Part shown: positions 12,152 through 21,434 of the stretch, piece after piece | Numbering within the stretch: the first letter of the stretch is position 1 | How the letters are laid out: every line of letters begins with the position of its first letter | Source of the DNA: Camellia lanceoleosa | Lineage: Eukaryota > Streptophyta > Magnoliopsida > Ericales > Theaceae | Direction: 5' to 3' | Length of the DNA stretch: 64,000 bases | Assembly (NCBI GenBank): GCA_025200525.1 | Contig: CM045761.1 | Span: 103,330,182 to 103,394,181, forward strand | Position numbers and translations under genes: made by a program | Notes under the pieces: generated by a model | The model's database searches: none | Told to the model about the DNA's origin: nothing | What the model saw: only the letters and a program-made list of their open reading frames with translations

Positions 12152-12634
12152 ACCATCAAACCATTTTCAAACAAACAAACATGAAATGTTTTATTCCAAT
12201 TCAGGCGACTCAGTCTATACTTGTATGCTGTGCGCATCACATAGTAAATCTAGGCTAATAACCGGAATAAGAACACACAATGTTTTCAAAAATAGATATC
12301 ATGGTTAGTAGAGGCCGGTCTTTGACCGGGCGAGCAGGGGTGCTCACGAAGTGACCTTCCCCAATCGTACCCAAGTTCCCGAGCCGAGGCAACTTTGGTG
12401 ATGACAGACACGTAGCCTTTGGCACCGAGTCAGGGTTTCCTAAATTTCCCATTTAAAAAATATTTAGGTGGCGACTCTGTATCTGGCAAAGCAGTCCATG
12501 CTTGGCACTTCTTTCAAAAAAATCTATTTTCAAAATGATTTGCCGGATTTGGACTCTTTGGTTCAAGATTAAGAACCGTGACACAAAAAATCGAGTCAGT
12601 CAGAGCGAGGTCCCCATGGGCTTGTTACAGTTTC

Positions 12635-12652
12635 TGGCGACTCTGCTGGGGA
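12635..12652 (+). other. Primer binding site, tRNA-Arg(ACG) type
   Basis: TGGCGACTCTGCTGGGGA starts five bases after the LTR end. It is complementary to the 3' end of plant tRNA-Arg(ACG), acceptor stem plus CCA, with one mismatch (CTCTGC for CTCCGC). Ogre-type elements are known to use tRNA-Arg. Confidence 0.88.
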
Positions 12653-13486
12653 TTTAGAGAACTTGACTCAAACTCATGATATCTGGTTTTGACTACAATT
12701 GTGTGTTTCTTTGCATTGCATTTGCATTGGTGCGCCTAGGACATCGTGTTTGCCATATGCCATTCCCGAACGATTTGCGGAAGGCTTGTCTTGTCAAGGC
12801 ATGACCATAAGGCTGATCGGCTGTGGGCTCTGATAGCATGGGAACACAAACCCCGGTTTTACCGGGGCACCCTTTTTGACCATTCGACCTAGTGCATATT
12901 CGGATCCATAGTGACCATTCCAAACTAGGACAGGTTGCTTACCCGTTTATAGGTTATATGAAACCGCTGCGTGCGTAGTGAAACCCTAGCTCCTGACAAA
13001 ATAGGACAGGGAAACCCTACCCCAACATAGGGGTGTTTGGCTCTCACTTATCTATTATGTGCTTTTAGAGTGCGTCTCTACAGGAATGCATGTATCAGTT
13101 TGCAAGTTTGGGCATCGGGCCTGCGGGCACCAGTATCAGTATTTTAGGAATCAGTTATCTGCGGTATCAGATTCAGTTTTGAGGCAGAATTTGGGGCAGA
13201 ATTCAGTAGAGGGCACAGTCATCCTGCTAGGCCCGTATCTGTTTTGGTAAACATCAGGCTGAGATGCTGCATGTTTTCTCTTTTGCTAGGTAGTCTTGGA
13301 ACCATAGCTTCAGAAGGCTCCGATATCCCCCGGGTACCTTGGACTAGTGCTGATAGACTTTGTTAGGTTAGAAATTCAATTCAAGGGCAACCAGTGTTCT
13401 TTCGCTAAGGCAAGGCAAGGGAGGGCCAGACAGGGTTCATTTGCTCATCTGATCCGACAGTCACCAGTCACATCATTAGCAGACCT
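12653..13486 (+). other. Leader between PBS and gag, element 1
   Basis: Noncoding leader of about 830 bases. It is recognisably similar along its length to 46744-47680 of element 2, including the blocks GTGAAACCCTAGCTCCTGAC, GGACAGGTTGCT and ATATCCCCCGGGTAC. No long frame crosses it. Confidence 0.6.
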
Positions 13487-15202
13487 GTGATGGCACAGGG
13501 TTCGGAAGAATTTGTGGCCATGATAGCAGCGCTAAATCAGGGAACTGCAATGCAGGATAAGACTAGCGCTGAAACGCAATGCCCATCTGGGGCATCTGCT
13601 CCGTATCCAGCTTCAGGACCCCAGCCGAACTTTGACCCACTTCTGCCAGCTGAAGATTTGCAGGGTCCAGATCCCCAAGAAAGGTTGACTCAAGCTCGAG
13701 TTTCCACACCCCTGGTGCAGCCTACTGAGAGGCTTCGTCCCTCTGATGTCAATGAATTCAGTTCGACTGCAGTGAAAATTGCAAACCTTGAGAAGCAATT
13801 CAAAAGGGCACAGGGCCTTAACCCTATTCACGACATCGAGGATGGGTCCACCGAGGTTGCCATAAGACTCCCAGTCGAGAGTACCAATGCTGGCGGTAGC
13901 ACTGTTTCCAAACCTACTAAAGTCAACACAGTTGCCATAGCCGACCCTTTTGCCAAGGCCAGCCTACAAATAGCCAGCCCAGCCCGAGCTCAGGGTAGAT
14001 TTTTCACCCCCCTCCATATGAGCCTAACCAGCGCATTCAAAGTCCTGAGGGAAAGAGGGCATCTCAAACCCCTTAATCCTCAACCTTTGCCAAATCCACT
14101 CCCTACCAAACATAACCCAAGCAAATACTGTGTATATCATCAACAGTGCGGCCATGGCACCGATGGTTGCTACCGCCTTCGTCATGAGATCCAGAATCTC
14201 ATTGACAACCGGACAATAGTTCCACCTCAAAACCCCAAGGACCAAGTACCTCATCCACATCTCAACCTCAGCCATACACTGCCACCCACCTACAACCCCA
14301 GCATATACCCCCCGACCCATATACCCAAGCCTGAGATGTTTATCCCAGAAAACATGGCCTTAAGCACGATAGAAGCACTTGAACCCCAATCATCTCAAAC
14401 TCGTGAACCCACTACTTCTGAGCTGGGGAGCATGATTGAAGATCTTCAGAGAACAGTGGCAGATTTAACCTTTGAAGTTTTGGCTCCATCATCAACCACA
14501 TCGCCTACCAGGGAGTTCATGTCAAAACGCTCCCTAATCTTGGGACGAGCTGCATTGGAAGAAGGCGAATCTCTTAGCAAAGTGGAGGCAAGTGGTAAGA
14601 ACAAGGTAGGGGCGGGCATGGATCCCCATGAACATCTTCTGTTCACTGTTGAGGCTTTGAAAGCTGAGGGACGTAACAAAGAGCAAGTCCTTACAGTTGT
14701 TGCAAAAGCTGTGGATGACACTTTCGCCACTCAAGTTGGGGGCAGTTTGAATCAAGAGGCAAGCCGGGAAAAGGGCCGTTGTACCAGAAATGATCCTGTT
14801 AGCTCTAACCCTCCGCTCGAAAGAGATCAGCAAACCAGGCCAACACCTGCCAATCCCTTCGCTGGTGGGCCCAGTAAAAATTCACAAGCCTTGAAGTACC
14901 AACCCCGAGGTCGGAGGGTCTTCCATGCCCTCTACATGCCTTTGTCCAAAGCTTTCCAAATCCTTGCTGGACAAGGCCATCTCAAACCCCTTGAGCCTCG
15001 GCCTCTCCCAAATCTTCTTCCAGCTACGCATGATACTACCCAGTATTGTGCGTACCATCAGCAAACTGGCCATACTACCGACGACTGTTTCCGTCTTCGC
15101 CATGAAGTACAGGATCTATTTGACAACGGGGTCATCCTCCCGCCGAGCTCAGCAAAGCCTATCGGCACTGGGTCAGTGAACTTGGGGGATAATGTTTTGT
15201 GA
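13487..15202 (+). CDS. gag: Gag-like protein with two zinc-knuckle modules, capsid core missing (571 aa)
   Basis: An unbroken 571-codon frame. Family role: gag nucleocapsid, binding element RNA in the virus-like particle. Residues 96-129 (IANLEKQFKRAQ...LP) match the start of the element 2 gag. At residue 129/130 (near base 13873) about 170 residues present in element 2, the Retrotrans_gag capsid core, are absent, and the frame continues correctly. Two related modules follow. The first is F-x-PLHMSL...LKPLNPQPLPNPLP with C215-x2-H218-x4-H223-x4-C228; the second is PLYMPLSKAF...LKPLEPRPLPN with C521-x2-H524-x4-H529-x4-C534. Both are CHHC variants of the usual CCHC knuckle, followed by RLRHEIQ-like helices. 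The next stop is TGA at 15200. No protease follows. The start could be either Met of MMAQG. Whether it is expressed is unknown. Confidence 0.75.
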   Translation: MMAQGSEEFVAMIAALNQGTAMQDKTSAETQCPSGASAPYPASGPQPNFDPLLPAEDLQGPDPQERLTQARVSTPLVQPTERLRPSDVNEFSSTAVKIANLEKQFKRAQGLNPIHDIEDGSTEVAIRLPVESTNAGGSTVSKPTKVNTVAIADPFAKASLQIASPARAQGRFFTPLHMSLTSAFKVLRERGHLKPLNPQPLPNPLPTKHNPSKYCVYHQQCGHGTDGCYRLRHEIQNLIDNRTIVPPQNPKDQVPHPHLNLSHTLPPTYNPSIYPPTHIPKPEMFIPENMALSTIEALEPQSSQTREPTTSELGSMIEDLQRTVADLTFEVLAPSSTTSPTREFMSKRSLILGRAALEEGESLSKVEASGKNKVGAGMDPHEHLLFTVEALKAEGRNKEQVLTVVAKAVDDTFATQVGGSLNQEASREKGRCTRNDPVSSNPPLERDQQTRPTPANPFAGGPSKNSQALKYQPRGRRVFHALYMPLSKAFQILAGQGHLKPLEPRPLPNLLPATHDTTQYCAYHQQTGHTTDDCFRLRHEVQDLFDNGVILPPSSAKPIGTGSVNLGDNVL

Positions 15203-16319
15203 TCGGGGGATGAACCACCTGCGGGCAGCGCTCGGTTTACTCCAGATATGGTGGATGGCATGCACTGTTTTGAGCATTTGCGAATGCTAACTTTTGTGCT
15301 TTCTGACTTGGGTATTGGGTCAGTCTTGTTATTTTGTTTTGAGTCTGTCTTTTTGTTTTGAGTCAGTCCTGTTGTATAGGAGTCGGGTGATTCTGGGGGG
15401 AGGGGGGTGTTACCTCGGGCATCACCATTTTGTTTTGTGTTTGTCTTTTCGTTTTGTTTTGAGTCTGTTTCTGCCTTGGAGCCAGTAACGCCAACAGATT
15501 TGAATGAACAGCAGTGTTTTTTTTATGCTTTTGTGTTTGCTTCTGCCGTGTGCCAGTTGTACCAGAAATTCCAAATGAGATAGCAGTATTTGACTAGAAG
15601 CTGTGTCTTTTCTGTACCTTGAATTCATTGCATCGACCTAAGTTTTCCAAAAGCTTTTTGAACACTACGGTGCAAACGAAGAGGAAGGAATTCCTCGGGT
15701 TTTGCAAAATTTTGATCAATTGAGAGAAAGAGAGGCGTGCTAAGCCCTTAATGAATGAAATCATGCTTGTTAGTGTGAGTACTGGGAAGGATCCTGGCTT
15801 GATCCAATTGGTTCTACACTGTCTTCTGCGCGAGCGATTTGTCGCTTTCTTAAAAACTTTCAAAAAATGTTTTGCGCGGTCCTGCGAAGACATGTGTAGA
15901 ATTGCTCTTGAGATTTTACAGCTTAGGATCGCTCTCAGCCTTGAGACTCGACCCCTCACTTTCAAACCTTGAACTGGGATTCAGAATGTTCAACGGTCAA
16001 CTACAATGTGAGGCCTGTGTGGCCAGATTTGAAGCAGCCCTCGAACAAGAGGCACCAAAGTCAGATCAAGGAGATCAGACCTCATCAGAAGAAGGTTGCG
16101 AAGCCAAATCAGAAGCACCCCTCGAACTAGGGGCAAAAATATCCGATGTGCTCGACGAGCCGAAGATGGATCTTTCTGCGAATCAATACAGCAGTCATTT
16201 TCCTGGATTCAGATAACTTCAGGATCTCAAAACCATTTGGCATGGACCTGTTATGCTTTTATCCTTTGAGAGGCTCGTTGGGCCGAAAACCTAGAAGGGC
16301 GACCCAGGCAAAAGTTAGA

Positions 16320-16460
16320 GCAAGAAAAGATATAATACGAAAAGCAAAAAAAAGAAAAAGAAGAAAAGAGAAAAAAGAAGAAAAGCAAAAAAGAAAAAAA
16401 AGAAAAAAAAAAGAAAAAGAAAGAAGAAAAGAATTGAAAAGAAAAGAAAAACAGAAGCTC
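16320..16460 (+). repeat. Homopurine tract inside element 1
   Basis: About 140 bases made almost only of A and G (AAAAGAAAAAG-type). It is framed by two imperfect direct repeats of about 45 bases sharing the phrase GGCAAAAGTTAGAGC, at about 16265-16320 and 16455-16507. Element 2 has a shorter tract at the same place (51265-51350) with the same framing repeat. It might act as a second polypurine primer site; this is inference. Confidence 0.65.
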
Positions 16461-16542
16461 GCAAGGTCGAAAACCCGCAACGGGCACCTTGGCAAAAGTT
16501 AGAGCTTAAAAGGGAGAAGTTAATACCCAAGTGTACCTCACC

Positions 16543-16592
16543 CCGAACTACGTAAGACTTGATTCCCATCTTTGGGATACGTAGGCAACTTC
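16543..16592 (+). other. Conserved long hairpin, element 1
   Basis: Outer arms CTACGTA and TACGTAG are perfectly complementary, and inner arms ATTCCCA and TGGGAT pair within them. A related form occurs at 21252-21300 just before the PPT, and at both matching sites of element 2 (about 51448-51485 and 56066-56112). The word order CTACG...TTGATTCC...GTAGGCA is retained in most copies. Confidence 0.6.
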
Positions 16593-18104
16593 ATTCTGAA
16601 GTCCAGCCGTAAAACAACTCAAAATTCAATTGTGTCCATGCGATGGTTCTGGTCATCTTTGTCTTCCCTATATCTGAGGATTTGGTTGTGTTCGTCGCTT
16701 TGAGGACTGACTACAATGTGCTGCAGTACCATTCAAACAAGGGGCAACTTTCCGTTGCCATTCAATGCGCCGCAGTGCCATTCAGACAAGGGGCAACTTT
16801 CCGTTGCCATGTAGCTCTCCAAGCAGGCGCTTTTCTTTTGGATCCGAGGTTGCGCATCTCAGGAGTAGGTTTCATGCTCGTTGAGCAAATGGCCGTTTGC
16901 AAAATAGTTTTTGAGAATTTTTACTGAGGTTGACCGATTCTCTCGAAAATTATTCCATCTTTTCCAAAACTGGACCTTTTTCTTGGACCCAAAAAAGAAA
17001 AATTGTCAGTGCTCACAACCTAACTTGCATGATTTTCAAAATCAGAAAGTTGAATAAGCATGTTAATCTAACTTTCATGTTGGTCAAAATTGTTTTAAAA
17101 CCAAACCAAAAAATGGTCAAAATGATGAACTAGGGGCACAGTTGAGTCAGGTTCTCTGTCTTTCCCCTTTGTCAAAATACTTGCCGGAAAGGGCACTCTA
17201 CTTGCCAAGCAGGGCATTCTACCTGCCGGAAAAGGACACCACTGAAGCTAACCACAAAAGGGTCGAAAAAGCTCTCACACCTTCCGAGCAATGAGATGTT
17301 GAGCCAAGTGCGAAGCACGAACTGGAATGGGGCAAGATATTTCACTCCATCATCTAGACAGATTTTATCACGTCCAAACTCCCCAGCAAAGCATCATCAA
17401 CCGATGTTAGCTGCAGATTTGCTACACACCCAAATGTAGCGCAGCCCCTCTGTGGGAGGAATTCACTAGCTGTGAGCGGAAGAAAGAGAATCGAGCAGAA
17501 TGCTAGGGGCAAGAGCCCACAACTTTCTGTTTATCCATCAACCACCCAGGGAAGGGATTGGAAAATGAGAGATTGAAGAACAGAGAGATGTGCGATGAGA
17601 GAAAAAGTGAGAAAAGGGCTTTTTCAGAAAAACAGAGCTTGAGGGCCGAGTGATGTGAGAACCACAAATGAGAAATGGTGGGAAACACTACCCGGTGAAA
17701 CAGGCTCCCTGTGCACGTCTGAGTGTCGTGTCTTTTTGTTTTATCTCGATTTTTGTTTTGAGTCGTTTCGAGTGTTACTCGATGTGTCTAGGTCGTGTGC
17801 CTTTTATTTCCTTGTTGAGTCGTTTTGCTGTCTTCAGTCGTAGGCTCAATACCTGATCGAAAACTCATCTCTTAATTTCAAAAATAAAATCGTTTTGTGC
17901 TTCGAGTGCCGTGCTGTTCTCCACATTTGTGCAAAATAGAATTTGTCCTTTCATAAAACCGCGGGGTTCAACCCAGGTCACATGAGAACAGTAAAACCAG
18001 GACCTATCTGAAGCTATGAAAGTTCCAGGCTACAAAGCAAAAGAAAAGAGGGAAAATGTTGGGCATCTGAGATTGTTTCAACTTCACAAGTTCCGTCATT
18101 GCAT

Positions 18105-18250
18105 CCTGTATGTTCAAAATGAACTATGTGCCCAAATGAGCTGTGTGCCCGAAGAATGCGCTGTCTGCCCGAGATCTGCTGTGTGCCCAAAATGAGCTGC
18201 GTGCCCGAAGTGCGCTGTGTGCCCGAAAAGAGCTGTGTGCCCAAAAGAGC
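18105..18250 (+). repeat. ~19-bp tandem repeat (GAGCTGTGTGCCC)
   Basis: About eight imperfect copies of AGCTGTGTGCCCRAA, 17-21 bases apart. Frames through it are repeat artefacts. Specific to element 1; element 2 has other repeats in this interval. Confidence 0.75.
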
Positions 18251-18359
18251 TGTGTGCCCAGATTGAACAGAATTTTGTGTTGCGAGTTGCGCGCCTAACG
18301 AACAGAGTGTTGTGTTGTGAGCTGTGTGCCAAATGAATGGAATGCTATGTCGTAAGCTG

Positions 18360-18505
18360 TGTGCCAAGTCTTGCATTGTTATGCACATCTATCTAGCATT
18401 GTTATGCTCATTCGTTGCATTGTTATGCACATCTGTCTAGCATTGTTATGCTCATTACTTGCATTGTTATGCACACTTCACCTATATTGTTATGCACCTT
18501 TTCAC
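18360..18505 (+). repeat. ~29-bp tandem repeat built on GCATTGTTATGC
   Basis: Five copies of a TGTT-loop hairpin word. The arms alternate between TGCAT/ATGCA and AGCAT/ATGCT, so the outer base pair changes on both sides together. Copies start at about 18372, 18395, 18416, 18439 and 18460. Confidence 0.75.
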
Positions 18506-18639
18506 TTGCAATTATCGTCTTTTCTCCTCTCGCATGCAGCGCGTTAGGAAATCTTCGGTTTTGAACATTTGGATGAGTTCCAGTCTTCGTTCACCTTTCT
18601 TACATTGCAGATACGCTGAGAAATTTACCTTTCCTCTCT

Positions 18640-18900
18640 CGCATGTGATATGCTACCCGGTTAAAACCTTCCCTCTCTCCGTATGAAATACGTTGAGATA
18701 CGCCTGTTGGTTACACCTTTGTCTACCCGGTTAAAACCTTCCCTCTCTCCGTATGAAATACGTTGAGATACGCTTGTTGGTTACACCTTTGTTTACCCGG
18801 TTAAAACCTTCCCTCTCTCCGTATGAAATACGTTGAGATACGCCTGTTGGTTACACCGTTGTTATCTTCCCCGGTTAAAACCTTCTCCGGTTGCATTGTA
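18640..18900 (+). repeat. ~70-bp tandem repeat with CGTAT-GAA-ATACG hairpin
   Basis: Three nearly identical 70-71-bp units starting TACCCGGTTAAAACC at about 18654, 18724 and 18795, plus a partial fourth (CCCCGGTTAAAACC, 18869). Each full unit contains the perfect inverted repeat CGTAT-GAA-ATACG. Confidence 0.85.
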
Positions 18901-18924
18901 GACATACTGGGCGGGTTGTTTTTG

Positions 18925-19075
18925 GACCTCCTCTCACGATTTCAGCGTGGTTTGAGTGTCCCTTTCCACACACGATTTCAGCGTGTTTGGAATTTATCTT
19001 AGATTGTGTGGAACGCGCTCCTGATTGATTTTCTTTGTTCTTCCTCCACTCACGAGTCCAGCGCGGTTGGAGTAT
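18925..19075 (+). repeat. Short repeat with CACG-ATTTCAG-CGTG hairpin
   Basis: Three imperfect copies of CACGATTTCAGCGTG (third: CACGAGTCCAGCGCG) at about 18935, 18970 and 19050. The first two form perfect 4-5 bp stems. A CATCTATTATCTATTGCATCA-like short repeat follows to about 19165. Confidence 0.6.
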
Positions 19076-19184
19076 GTCACCATTTTGCATCTATTATACT
19101 CTCTGTTGCATCGCATCTATTATCTATTGCATCACATCTATCACATCCATTGCATCATATCTATTTTATTGCCCGGTCTAGGAG

Positions 19185-19645
19185 ACCTTAAATACTCTGA
19201 AGGTGCAATTCCTTTGGTGTTTGTCGTGCCCGAACGACTTCCAGTGGTCTGGTATAGCCACCTGCCTGTGTTAGCGGTGAGTTCCTAGGAGACCAACTGA
19301 GACGGTGGAAACTAGAGTTTGAATGGCTTATGCCTAGAACGCAAAGGTTCGGGATTTTCGAGACTAAAGTCTGGTTTAAATACCCAGGGGGTATATCCTC
19401 GGCTTGAAATCTATATGGCAGCCCCATAGATTGAGATAGCATGTGTATGCGCCTCAATTCTGGATACTGAATCGACCTAGTCTGTCACCCTGTTGGAGAA
19501 TAGTGAAAGCTGCGATCATAGTCAGGAAGAAAAGTAGTGCCTGTGGTTCAACCAAGAAGAAGCGGAAGATTCTCACATCAGCATAAGGTAGGACATTGCC
19601 GAGGTAAGTCATTGCCAATTGCCCCTGTAAGGTACCTCCCTTTTT
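19185..19645 (+). other. Conserved noncoding block between repeat arrays, element 1
   Basis: About 450 bases that match 54985-55400 of element 2 well. They include TTTGTCGTGCCC, GTGGTCTGGTATAGCCAC, GCCTAGAACGCAAAGG, TTTTCGAGACTAAAGTCTGG and ATGGCAGCCCCATAG. GTGGTCTGGTATAGCCAC is itself an imperfect inverted repeat. The flanking arrays are unrelated in the two elements while this block is kept, suggesting a cis-acting RNA or DNA role. Confidence 0.6.
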
Positions 19646-19704
19646 CCTAGCTATCACATTGCATTTTAGCCACTACATTACAGTGCATTGCATGAATCCT
19701 CAAT

Positions 19705-21220
19705 TTTCAAACCGGCTTCGCGTAGCGTATAAGTCCAATCTTCAAACCGGCTTCGCGTAGCGTATAAGTCCAATCTTCAAACCGGCTTCGCGTAGCATAT
19801 AATTCCAATTATCAAACCGGCTTCGCATAGCGTATAAGTCCAATTATCAAACCGGCTTCGCGTAGCGTATAAGTCCAATCTTCAAACCGGCTTCGCATAG
19901 CGTGTAAGTCCAATCTTCAAACCGGCTTCGCGTAGCGTATAAGTCCAATCTTCAAACCGGCTTCGCGTAGCATATAGGTCCAATTATAAAACCAGCTTCG
20001 CGTAGCGTATAAGTCCAATCTTCAAATCGACTTCGCGTAGCGTATAAGTCCAATCTTCAAACCGGCTTTGCGTAGCGTGTAAGTCCAATCTTCAAACCGG
20101 CTTCGCGTAGCGTATAAGTCCAATCTTCAAACCGGCTTCGGATAGCGTATAAGTCCAATTATCAAACCGGCTTCGCGTAGCGTATAAGTCCAATCTTCAA
20201 ACCGGCTTCGCGTAGCGTATAAGTCCAATTATCAAACCGGTTTCGCGTAGCGTATAAGTCCAATTATCAAACCGGCTTCGCGTAGCGTATAAGTCCAATC
20301 TTCAAACCAGCTTCGCGTAGCGTATAAGTCCAATTATCAAACCGGCTTCGCGTAGCATATAAGTCTAATCTTCAAACAAAGCCAGCGTGGCGTAAGTCCA
20401 ATCTTCAAACCAACAGCGTGGCGTATAAGTCCAATCTTCAAACCGGCCAGAGCGTATAAGTCCAATTATCAAACCGGCCACAGGCGTGGCGTATAAGTCC
20501 AATCTTCAAACCGCCACAGAGCGTAAGTCCAATCTTCAAACCGGCCACAGGCGTGTAAGTCCAATCTTCAAACCGGCCACGTGGCGTATAAGTCCAATCT
20601 TCAAACCGCCACAGAAGGCGTATAAGTCCAATTTTTAAACCGCCACGTGGCGTATAAGTCCAATTTTCAAACCGGCCACAGTGGCGTATAAGTCCAATTT
20701 TCAAACCGGCGTGGCGTGTAAGTCCAATCTTCAAACCGGCAAGCGTGGCGTAAGTCCAATCTTCAAACCGGCCACAGAGCGTATAAGTCCAATCTTCAAA
20801 CCAAGCCAGAGCGTATAAGTCCAATGTTCAAACCGGCTTCGCGTCAGGCGTATAAGTCCAATTTTCAAACCGGCTTCGCGTAAGGCGTATAAGTCCAATT
20901 TCAAACCGGCCACGCAACAGATAAGTCCAATTATCAAATAAACCGGCGTAGCGTATAAGTCCAATTTTCAAACTGGCTTCGCGTAGCGTGTAAGTCCAAT
21001 CTTCAAACCGGCTTCGCGTAACGTGTAAGTCCAATCTTCAAACCGGCTTCGCATAGCGTATAAGTCCAATTTTCAAACCGGCTTTGCGTAGCGTATAAGT
21101 CCAATTTTCAAACCGGCTTTGCGTAGCGTATAAGTCCAATTTTCGAACCGGCTTCGCGTAGCGTATAAGTCCAATTATCAAACCGGCTTCGCGTAGCGTG
21201 TAAGTCCAATTATCAAAATC
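19705..21220 (+). repeat. 35-bp minisatellite (about 43 copies)
   Basis: Consensus: TCAAACCGGCTTCGCGTAG followed by CGTATAAGTCCAATCT, repeated head to tail. The first third and the last part are very uniform. The middle (about 20375-20830) is made of shortened variants with GGCCACAGAGCG or GCCACGTGGCG in place of GGCTTCGCGTAGCG. All three minus-strand frames are largely open because 35 is not a multiple of 3 and the unit lacks stops there. The resulting DWTYTL/IGLIRYA peptides are an artefact, not a gene. There are no unique spacers, so it is not a CRISPR array. Confidence 0.95.
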
Positions 21221-21417
21221 TTCCTGCATATCATTTTGCATCCTGCCCCTGAACTACGCTGGTTTGATTCCTTGCAAAGTGATATGTAGGCAGCCTGCAG
21301 GCACAACCATTTATTTATCTATATTTTTGTTTGTTTGACCAAGTCTTCGGCCTTGTCAAAAATGGGTCGTCTCTAGGCTTTGACATTCACTCCCATCACT
21401 TCTTGACTTTCGAGTTC

Positions 21418-21434
21418 TGTCAAAGAGGGGCAAC
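21418..21434 (+). other. Polypurine tract of element 1
   Basis: CAAAGAGGGGCAAC directly before the TG of the 3' LTR; element 2 has CAAAGAGAGGCAAC in the same place. This is the usual position for plus-strand priming. The trailing CAAC breaks pure purine, as in some Tat-lineage elements. Confidence 0.7.

Larger units (their letters stand above)
8330..12629 (+). repeat. Element 1 5' LTR (4300 bp)
   Basis: Starts TGTAGACACCCCATTTTTG and ends GGGCTTGTTACA. The 3' copy has the same ends and nearly the same length (4298 bp). U3 is about 1 kb and holds a TGGCCGGCC-rich repeat and a TATA box at 9343. R plus U5 would be about 3.2 kb, very long. Inside are short repeats of the phrase CATTGTGTATGCC (10810-10930), a hairpin framed by CTCGG/CCGAG at 10707-10740, and three phased hairpins at 12070-12151. 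The small frames here have no recognisable product. Confidence 0.93.
15203..18105 (+). other. Noncoding interior of element 1, proximal part
   Basis: Similar along its length to 50051-52900 of element 2. It contains T/G-rich DNA (15290-15480), short ACTAGGGGCA phrases, a homopurine tract (16320-16460), a conserved hairpin (16543-16592), and a GGGCACTCTAC/CCGGAAAAGG repeat near 17180-17240. The short frames (for example 15872-16216 and 16146-16502) are not preserved between the two elements, so I do not call them genes. No pol motif is seen. Confidence 0.6.

Noticed and set aside
16146..16569. Lys/Arg-rich frame and the opposite Phe/Ser-rich frames
   Set aside because: They are translations of the homopurine tract; length and sequence are not conserved in element 2.
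19705..21220. CRISPR-like array of 35-bp repeats
   Set aside because: Units are head to tail with no unique spacers, in a plant genome inside a retrotransposon. It is a minisatellite.
20438..21241. Minus-strand frames rich in DWTYTL / IGLIRYA repeats as a repeat-protein gene
   Set aside because: All three frames read the same 35-bp DNA repeat because it lacks minus-strand stops and the period is not a multiple of three; no start context or domain.
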